DNA from: Neckera pumila
Lineage: Eukaryota > Streptophyta > Bryopsida > Hypnales > Neckeraceae
Length of the DNA: 64,000 nt
Direction: 5' to 3'
Assembly (NCBI GenBank): GCA_963969595.1
Contig: OZ018415.1
Span: 6,510,001 to 6,574,000 of the forward strand
Position numbers and translations under genes: made by a program. The notes under the pieces were generated by a model that saw only the letters and a program-made list of their open reading frames with translations, did no database searches and was not told where the DNA came from. This document shows, one piece after another, positions 56,531-64,000 of the stretch; positions within the stretch are counted from its first letter, which is position 1, and the number at the start of each line of letters is the position of its first letter.

Positions 56531-59029
56531 TCTCATCACTATAGATGCTAAAAATGAAAATATTCCTTTTGAATTTATATTTTTCCTATGCCAATAAAAA
56601 AATTAGAAAAACGATTACTCTACAATTTCATCATTGATTTTTAGAGTTATTTTTTGTTGAACTTGATAGCAGGGTATGGTATAGTTCTTTATATTGGCTC
56701 GGTTATTGGATCTTATTGGCAAGTGAAAGAAGATTTCAATACACTTTAGTAGGCAATATTTGAACAATGTTTTATGAATATATTATGAATTTTCAGAATG
56801 TTGTTTATGAATGTTTCCAAAATGCTCTCATAGGCTCTCATGTTTTGATTATATTCATCTTGTGTATTGTATCCAATTGATTTGTATTAGTTTCATCCCA
56901 ACTAACTAAAAACATGGTCTAAAATGGTTGTTTCAAAATGGATTTCTATTAGTGAAGTGAACAGTGGCAAGTACACAAAAATGTTTAATTTATTTTAATG
57001 TGAAGGCAACATGAGCCATCCAATTACTTTTATTTCATGCTTGTGAGCTCCTAAATTGTCACTTTAGTTTCAAACGTTTTTTTATTGCTTTCTCATTCTA
57101 TTACTAGACTTTGTAGACAAAAAAATATAAAAATTAAAAGAAGGTTATACCGTAAGTGATAAAGTTCCTACCAATATAGTATTTTACCCTCAAAAGTCCG
57201 GAGTGACTAAAATACTCTAATTCCTTGCTTTTAAGATGAGTAAGGTATCCAAGAGGTAGAACATGTGTTCAAAAGGTAGCTAGATCTAGTTTGCAAAAGT
57301 GGTTGCAAGATTTACATTCCATAATCAGAACTTGGCCCAACACTTGTCAATGCATGTGACAAAGTCCAGCTAAATGAAAGTTAATAGTTCATAAGAAATA
57401 ATTCTTTTTAGGCTTAGATATACTTATAGTCAATAAAAAGCCTACTTTAACCAATGTTTGAATATTCTTAGAAACTATTTAGGTTCCAGTAAAATTCTAC
57501 TAAAAAATTAGGACAGAATGTTTAGTTATAATTATACGCACTTATAAGTTTTAAGGCATTCCGGTACTGAGAAGTACCCTAGTAGGTCTACAAACCCTAA
57601 AACCCTAAACCCGTCATTTTTCATTTAGGAGATCTGGAGTTGTGTCGCTTCTCACTAAAAATGATCTAATGTTAGTATCCAAGTCAGACCCACGATTTGT
57701 CTTTAAGTTGTGACTTTTTTCACTCACCCCACATTTTTGTCGCTATTTCAGGGAATGAAAAGCAACGAGGTTCGCAGCAGTGTGGTTATATAAGAAATGA
57801 AGCCCTATATCTCAAATGTCAACTGAAAACCTTGAAAAACTGATTCAAAAACTGATACACTGACTGTTGCCATTTGAATAAAATTGTTACCCTCACTGCT
57901 CAATGTTTCCTCCGCTCAGTTCTAAGATGTGGATGACCCAAAAAACATGCTCCAGGGATACACAGAAACAATCCAGGCTTCATTGACACGAACTCTTGCA
58001 GTATTTGCAGCATTCGAACAAAATGAACCTGATCTCAGTATAACAACCGTATGCTTCATCGTAATATTGTAAATGGAATGAACTGACACGAAAATCTGTG
58101 CTCATCAAGAAGCTATGAAATGTTCATGCTCGAATATGCACAGTACCATTCATTGAATCAGAACCACCTACTATCAAGTTATCACCACAAATGCTCCTTA
58201 CTAGTCATGGATGCATAACGAAGATAACTGCAATCAAGCTTCAGATGAGTTCTCAACTTGTGCACACACTTTTCGGCATTGTTGAACCCTGTAAGGACAG
58301 GCCTAAGACTGTGTTGAGTAAGGTGGCACAGACCGTATTACCAAGTCTTGACATTGAGGCAGATTTGTAGTAGGAAGATCGTGATTCCATGAACGGAAGT
58401 TATGTGGGATCAATAGCAGTACCAATTGCAATGGTTAACGATGGTCACGAATGACAAAACAAGATTGAAATCAGTTGGAGAAATTAAAGAGTACAAGTCA
58501 TAATAGTCACTGAACTGAAGCTCAGGCATATGTTCAATATCTGAAATGAATATCTGGTGACATTTATAATTTGCAAAAAACCTCTTAGTTCGTGAATCAG
58601 CACAGAACATCGCAGAATGGGGAGCTTTGCATTCACAATCGAGAGCTTGCATCACCACTGACTGAGAGCACACTAAGGTTGGACCACCCATTTCCAACCA
58701 GGGACCAATGCCCAACCGGTAGTGCACTTATTTCCAATCAAGGCTTGTAATGTGTTTTTTACTCTTTTTTAAAGTTGGAACTAGTGAGATCATGACACAT
58801 GTCCTAAAGGATGCAGAAACTAACAAGAAAGTAGATAGTAGGAAGCTAGTTCTTGAGTGATTGGAATTGGAAGACTCTAGAGATTGGCAATTGATTCCGA
58901 ATACTTTTGGGCTCCCAAAATTCACAGAAATTTCAGTTTTGCAAAAAAAATTCTGAAAAGTTTGCAACCTCAGTATTTTCTATCTCCCTACTCAGGAAAA
59001 ATCTCCATTACAATCAACTAATCACCATC
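56531..59029. other. Non-coding; telomere-like motif at 57590-57612
   Basis: No supportable gene. aaaccctaaaaccctaaaccc at about 57592 is a short telo-box cluster. A 105-codon minus-strand open frame (58727-58410) is cysteine-containing but matches nothing I know, and may be part of the decayed gene further right. Confidence 0.45.
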
Positions 59030-59155
59030 TGTGCCACAGTTGCTTAAGTGATTAGGTATAGGTGGTTTGACCTTAGTTCTGCGGTTCAAAATTCAAGGTC
59101 CCCAACTGTGGTTTTGTGACTGATCGAGTCTCAAATCTCGCAGAAGTAAATTAAA
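59030..59155 (+). mobile_element. Possible SINE-like fragment with Pol III A/B-box-like sequences
   Basis: cagttgcttaagtgattagg resembles an A box and gcggttcaaaattcaagg a B box, about 50 bp apart, as in tRNA-derived plant SINEs. There is no tail or target duplication I can define. Confidence 0.3.
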
Positions 59156-59989
59156 CAGAAATTCCATTTTTGATTTCTGAGAACAAAAATCAAACAATTA
59201 AAATGGACAAACTTTTGGTGCCGCTTATTATGAGTGCATACACCTTATACTTCAACCTTGGTGTTCTTGCATGTCTTTCCATCAAGATTGAGTCTTTTGC
59301 AGGAAGCAATTTGTGCTTTCACTTGTTCACTACTTGTTTACTATGTTCCTGGTTACTTATTACAAATTTTAGATCACAAATGTTCTATAAAACATGAGGA
59401 CAAGACCCACACAATTATACAAGTTCCATACTAAGATTGGAAAGTATTCCAACTCAATAGAAAACCACAAGAATGTTTTTTCCATTTCTCAGCCTTACAA
59501 AAAGACTACAGACCCATTTCTAACATGCATATAACCAATATGACTAAGGGAATATAAATAGTTTATGCCTATATTCAATCTCTCCATGTTGCTCTCCAAT
59601 ATGGCTTAAAATCCTATTTTTCTTCTCAACTTTTCATCCACATTTTCATGTTGATTATGTATTTATGTAGCCCTATATCTCAAATACACTAAAATTGTCC
59701 AAGCTTCCTTAACATGAAAACTTGTAGCATCTGCACAAAGCAAGCTTCAAGTTTCATTACATGAAAGAGTCAATTGATCTCAAGGTTGCATTTGGTAAGA
59801 ACTTCCCTAATTCTATGGTCATTTTGTAAAACAAATAGCATAATGAAATTGTCATCCAATTATTACAAGGAGATGAAGACACCAAGCCAAAATCCATTTT
59901 CCTATCTAAATCAACCAAATCATTCTCAAATATCAAATGTCAATCAGACCATGCCCATGTTTCAATTGGCGTGATCAAAGATAACACTT
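59156..59989. other. Non-coding, or further-decayed kinase sequence
   Basis: No gene can be supported. On the minus strand it would correspond to the C-lobe of the kinase pseudogene, but I cannot recognise further kinase motifs. Confidence 0.4.
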
Positions 59990-62467
59990 CTTGCCAATGG
60001 CAACTATGGGAGCTTTGGATAACCACATTATGTCACTTCCTAAACATCTTATTCACATCTTGAAGTGCTCTGAAGAATCAAGTCCTCACCACTCCAACGG
60101 AACATTCAAAGTCGGCTATTAAGCAAATTGTATAAGTACATTAGAAGCTTTGATGTCCTTGTGAATAATGTCGTGATTGTGCAATTGATCCATTCCAACC
60201 GCAGCTTCATACATGGCCTTTAGAACCTCTCTTTTGATAATGGGCGCTCATTGTTTGACCTTGTTAGCACTTGATGCTTTACTTCAAACTCTATAGGTCT
60301 TCTTGTTTTTTGACCATTACAACATCAAACCTCCCATCTTCCAATATTATTCCCCCTAATACATCACATTTGAATTTCATTCAAAGGTTGTTGCAATCTA
60401 AGGTCTTCACAGTTCATTTTGTCTACATGGAATTGCAACATTTTTTGTGGCCACTATGATTGCAAATGTCATAAGAAAGTCCCCTTCTTGAACACCTTCA
60501 AGACATTTTTGTGAATGTTTTGGGCCATATTCTTGCATTTCTAGATCATATCACTTGATTTATACTTCATAGATCTTTGCTTGCCCACCCTCACAACTAC
60601 TAACTCCACCTTCACCAAAGGCTTTGAAGGAACTACCCCAGGTGGGATGCCCATGCAAGGTCTTGAAAAGCTCCCTATTTCTCACTTTTGCCACTTCATT
60701 GTGAAAGCCAAAGTCTCCCACTTGGCTCCATTGAGACTTGAGCTTTTCAATAATTTCTTCAATACTATTGATATGACTTCCCTGCTCCACAAAGCTCCCG
60801 CTAGAATCAAAACAAATTGGTGGTAAATATGGGATTCAATCAGGCAGGGTTTCAATTGCAAGTGTTTCAAATTCAATCCAACAAATTATACCATGTGGTT
60901 AACATGTTGTAGTCACATCATATTCAATCACATCTATAGTGCAAACAAATTTTATATGTATATGCCTTTGCAATGGAATATGTTGAATTTGAAAAGATTG
61001 AGGTGAATTACATAGTTTTGGTTGTTAAAAAGAAATCAAAATGATTTGTTTTAGGACCGATGTATTCAAATCTATAATTCAAAGTGGATGCAATAACATT
61101 TCAAATTGCAACCTATAGATCATCTATGATAATAAACAAGGTCTCTATTCTTCAAATTATTATTATCTAAACTTTTTTGTTCTCTCTCTCTTTTGAAGCA
61201 TGCGTATCCACAACTTTTTACAATACCATGGAGAGCTGAAATGGAATAAAAAATTGAAGTCATTGTAAATTTGAGTTTTCTTGTACCTATTCCAAGTTAC
61301 TTTTGAATGTGCTTCCAATGATAGAAATTTCAAGTATAATTCCAAAGCAGTGAAAAGTTGGTGGGGGCAAAATTCCGAAGTCTAGTAAGGATGCCCTTCA
61401 TTAGGCTTGAATCATTTAGTCTGTGGACAGCGTTGTCCTTGAAGGGAAGTCAAGGTCTATGCGACTTTGAAAATGAACAAGTTAGCCAGCTTCCCATGTT
61501 TGATCCCAGCCTCATCACAGGATCGAATAAGCAAGGAAGTGAAGCAACAGCAACTCGTGAGTGAGAGTCAAGTATGGTAACAATGCAAGTCAACAAAGCA
61601 GCAAATGCGTGCAGCACAAGTAATTCATCCGAGGCCTTGTGGTCCCATCACTCCCATTGGCACACAGGCACTATTGTATATCTGTGATTGCATATTCAAG
61701 CGCAAAAACTTGTTGCTGGAAGGTTGAGAATATGGCATAATTTTGTCTCTATCATATGCATTGGTCACTGTTGGGTTATATACACAAATTGAGTCCTCGT
61801 TAGAAACAGAGGAAGTCTGAACTACTTGTAGTTTCATGAATGATTATCATCAGCTGGATGAAAGCTCAAATCCAAAAAACATCTCTCTAGCCACCAGTCA
61901 CCATTTTGTTGCAAGATTCCGCTCATATTAGATGCAGGCAATCAAGGTCTCTAGCAATTGCACTGAGCCTTCTATACAAGTTGCAACCACTGCACAACCA
62001 CAGATGGAGTTTCACTTCGAAAATGGAAAAGGAAATCAAGGAGCTACAAATCATACCGCTATACAAACTCCCATCACCTAAATGGTCAGAAGTAGAATCA
62101 GAGCAAACGTTCCATCCATGCTAAAGAACTGCGGCATGATGATTCTCCTTTACACAGATTGAGTAGGCTCGTTGATGAAAATCTCCAAACATCCCAGCTT
62201 GTTTAGAAGCCTAAAAGAAATCCAACCTTCAGCCTTGATCCCAACTGATGAATACACGAAATCATACTTGGACTCCAGGACTGACATCCAAACTCCGCAA
62301 CATCCCGTTTCTAAGTGTTGCATTGCAAAGATAAATGGCTTCCTCTTGAAATGAAGACGCATCTGTAGAATACCATAGAACACCCAAATGATTGAAGATG
62401 AAGAGGAGAAAGTAATCAACTTCTTTGGAATCCAACAAGAGATCATAAGAGAAGATCTCGAATGCAT
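59990..62467 (-). pseudogene. Degraded protein kinase gene (plant TKL/MLKL-like type)
   Basis: On the minus strand a glycine-rich loop (EGGQAKIYEV, about 60592-60563) is followed by LEDGRFDVVMVKKQEDL (about 60350-60300) and NNERPLSKE (about 60250-60225). Next, after a frameshift in a GA run, comes YEAAVGMDQLHNHDIIHKDI, then KASNVLI (about 60212-60130), the catalytic loop with HKD for HRD. Then ADFECSVGVVRT (about 60120-60085) stands for the DFG region, followed by FFRALQ. Several stop codons interrupt these pieces. Upstream open pieces fit an N-terminal extension: 62467-62150 (WMSVLESKYDFVYSSVGIKA), about 62015-61900 (CNLYRRLSAIARDLDC) and 61560-61334 (DPVMRLGSNMGSWL, one TGA inside). The kinase assignment is seen in the motifs. 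The MLKL-like label and the link to the upstream pieces are inference. No subdomain II lysine is identified. Confidence 0.65.
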
Positions 62468-62911
62468 AAGTCTTTCAACAGCAACATGGGATAGAATGAG
62501 AACACAAAATTTTATTCAACTTTGACTGCTTCATGAGGAAAGATTGTGCAAACCAAAGGAGTTGGAAGCCCAGCATGGCAACTAGAAACGACAATAATGA
62601 AAAAATTGATCAACAAGACAGTACAATTACCCAGAGTCATGAGTCTGCTTCAATGGAGCTCCTTCTCAGGACGATGTGGATGCACTTATTGAGCATGCTC
62701 TCTTTGAGCAAAGAGAAGTCTGATAATTAATTTGTAGTGGGGACTTTTTTTATTTCTGAGTCGATCTTCAGTTGTTTCCAAGGCACGGAACTCCAACTCC
62801 AAGAATGCATATCCAAATTGAGTCCCGCAGAACCCAAGGACCAGCAGTGGCCATTGTTTGTGACAAACTAGATTTGGATGATAATGCATTGGAAGACATC
62901 AAAATTGTCTC
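62468..62911. other. Non-coding between the kinase pseudogene and the membrane ORF
   Basis: No clear gene. It may hold an intron or the 3'UTR of the minus-strand gene to the right. Confidence 0.4.
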
Positions 62912-63841
62912 TTAAAATATTAATATATGATCTCTAAATCGGAAGCCACTTTTAATCTTGACAAGTGGAAGTCCACTATTGAAATGTTTAACTGTTCCTA
63001 AAATACTCAACGCTGGACCCTCCCTCAAGGGAGTACAAATCAACTCTTCACAATTTGTTTCAATAACTCGGTTGAAATAACTAATGAGCCTCCCCAAATT
63101 GTCGTTTTCCATGTTAACTGTAAAACGAATCTTTCCCCAAGGGGCTTCTACATATAAAACTCTATTTGTGCTGCTACTAGTAATATTTTTGAGAGTTTCT
63201 ATTTTTATTTTGCACTTACCAACAATTTTGTCAAAGTCTAAATGGTCTGAAACTGGGAAATCAAAAACCTCAATGTGAGCAGGCGGTGGAATTTCTAAAC
63301 CAATAGGAATGTACATTACTTGAGATCTAGTGAGACATCTATTGAACGGGTTGCTAAAATGTAAAGTAGTGAACTTCCTTAGGAACATATTGCTGGTCCC
63401 ACACGAGATAGACGATAAAATACGAAGAAAAAAGAGTCTTATATAAGAGGGGTGTCTTAAAAACTGAAGGAAACCTGTGACTGCTAGAACTGCTATATAA
63501 ATGTTAAACACTTTCCGTGGCACTTGATAAAAAGCCAGAAATGCGGTTGCAAGAACAAACACAACTCTATCAGCATGTGTAACAGCAAGTCTCACGCAAA
63601 TTAGGACTGGGAAAAGGATGCATGATAGAAATGGAAGTAAGAAGAAGAGGAAGGGAGAAGATATGATGAAAACACACAACCACCAACCCGAATCATCAGC
63701 TTTGGCAAGAAGTTTCTCAATTGTATCCTGGTAGACCTCTACCATAAAATTCTCAATTGTAAGTCTCCTCTGGTCCATTGCCTCCATTGCCTCCATTGTG
63801 TAGGTAAAACCAAGGGCCAAGACGGCCGTCAAGGGTGCCAC
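62912..63841 (-). CDS. Unrecognised 309-residue membrane protein
   Basis: One uninterrupted frame of 309 codons, the second-longest in the window. Residues 1-50 are mostly polar, with EAMEAMDQRRLTIENF and a likely helix. Three or four hydrophobic segments follow at about 53-88 (CVFIISSPFLFFLLPFLSC, possibly two passes), 93-107 and 111-128. The remaining 180 residues are soluble-looking, with IEIPPPAHIEV-type sequence (IGLEIPPPAHIEVFDFPV), KCKIKIETLKN and VEAPWGKIRFTVN, ending in a basic patch. I recognise no family. Start choice: ATG at 63841, with alternatives at residues 16, 19 and 22. It lies on the same strand as, and just upstream of, the kinase pseudogene, so it could be its N-terminal exon or a separate gene. 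It could also be one exon of a longer gene extending left or right. Confidence 0.5.
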   Translation of the reverse strand: MAPLTAVLALGFTYTMEAMEAMDQRRLTIENFMVEVYQDTIEKLLAKADDSGWWLCVFIISSPFLFFLLPFLSCILFPVLICVRLAVTHADRVVFVLATAFLAFYQVPRKVFNIYIAVLAVTGFLQFLRHPSYIRLFFLRILSSISCGTSNMFLRKFTTLHFSNPFNRCLTRSQVMYIPIGLEIPPPAHIEVFDFPVSDHLDFDKIVGKCKIKIETLKNITSSSTNRVLYVEAPWGKIRFTVNMENDNLGRLISYFNRVIETNCEELICTPLREGPALSILGTVKHFNSGLPLVKIKSGFRFRDHILIF

Positions 63842-64000
63842 TTGATGGACTGTAATCCCTCAAGTCCTGACCACACTCCCTTAGTCTCCTTGAATTGCAC
63901 AGTCGTCCCTACCGAGCAAGACAAGTTAGAGCAACGACCACATGTCACTCCTGGATCGACTTTGATCTGACCAGCTAGTACACCAAATGCAAAAGGTCTC
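63842..64000. other. Window edge, nothing recognised
   Basis: Moderately GC-rich. It could be the leader of the membrane-protein gene. Confidence 0.4.

Noticed and set aside
57590..57612. Interstitial telomere
   Set aside because: Only two to three CCCTAAA-type units, no longer than ordinary plant telo-box clusters such as 16453-16483.
1..64000. CRISPR arrays, bacterial operons, rRNA or tRNA genes
   Set aside because: The short regular repeats are microsatellites or transposon repeats. No cloverleaf with both A and B boxes and no rRNA-like stretch was convincing; the genes have eukaryotic introns.

Overview
The window looks like nuclear DNA of a land plant, gene-poor and crowded with small DNA transposons. 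Three things point there: canonical GT-AG introns; plant-type gene families (a seven-exon GH28 polygalacturonase, an EMSY-LIKE ENT/Agenet protein, a papain-like protease, a peroxisome-type enoyl-CoA isomerase); and plant transposon classes (CACTA, Tourist-like, Stowaway-like). The protein flavour suggests a seedless plant such as a moss or lycophyte, but that is inference and the species is not identified.

Layout. 0-6.5 kb: a possible 55-residue membrane protein on the minus strand next to the cut-off end of a TTAA-flanked element, then non-coding DNA with a CACTA miniature, a long inverted repeat and two Tourist-like elements sharing a TTA. 7.1-9.3 kb: a broken enoyl-CoA isomerase gene whose intron carries a tandem duplication and nested miniature elements. 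9.4-17.6 kb: repeats, including two roughly 900-bp TTAA elements. 18.2-21.2 kb: the EMSY-LIKE gene, with its coding part uninterrupted behind a 5'UTR intron. 23.0-25.8 kb: the polygalacturonase gene, which appears intact. 27.6-33.3 kb: transposons and arrays of a roughly 140-bp repeat. 33.5-34.0 kb: the last two exons of an unidentified plus-strand gene. 34.9-38.2 kb: a papain-like protease pseudogene with a frameshift, two stop codons and a 923-bp TTAA element inserted exactly in an exon. 38.5-56.5 kb: almost pure repeats, including a foldback-like element at 43.6-45.3 kb, three 139-bp miniature elements, and a second copy of the protease 3' end at 50.5-50.9 kb. 59.9-62.5 kb: a degraded protein kinase gene. 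62.9-63.8 kb: an unrecognised 309-residue membrane protein.

The coherent story is transposition rather than a pathway. One non-autonomous family has ends of the form TTAA-CCCCTAAAGG...CCTTTAGGGG-TTAA, the hallmark of piggyBac-type elements. It occurs at least eight times in two subfamilies and is caught in the act of interrupting a protease exon. Several other miniature elements sit inside copies of an older dispersed repeat, so their insertion sites can be checked against empty copies within the same window. Only two genes look confidently functional (EMSY-LIKE and polygalacturonase). The small membrane proteins at both ends are open but unidentified.
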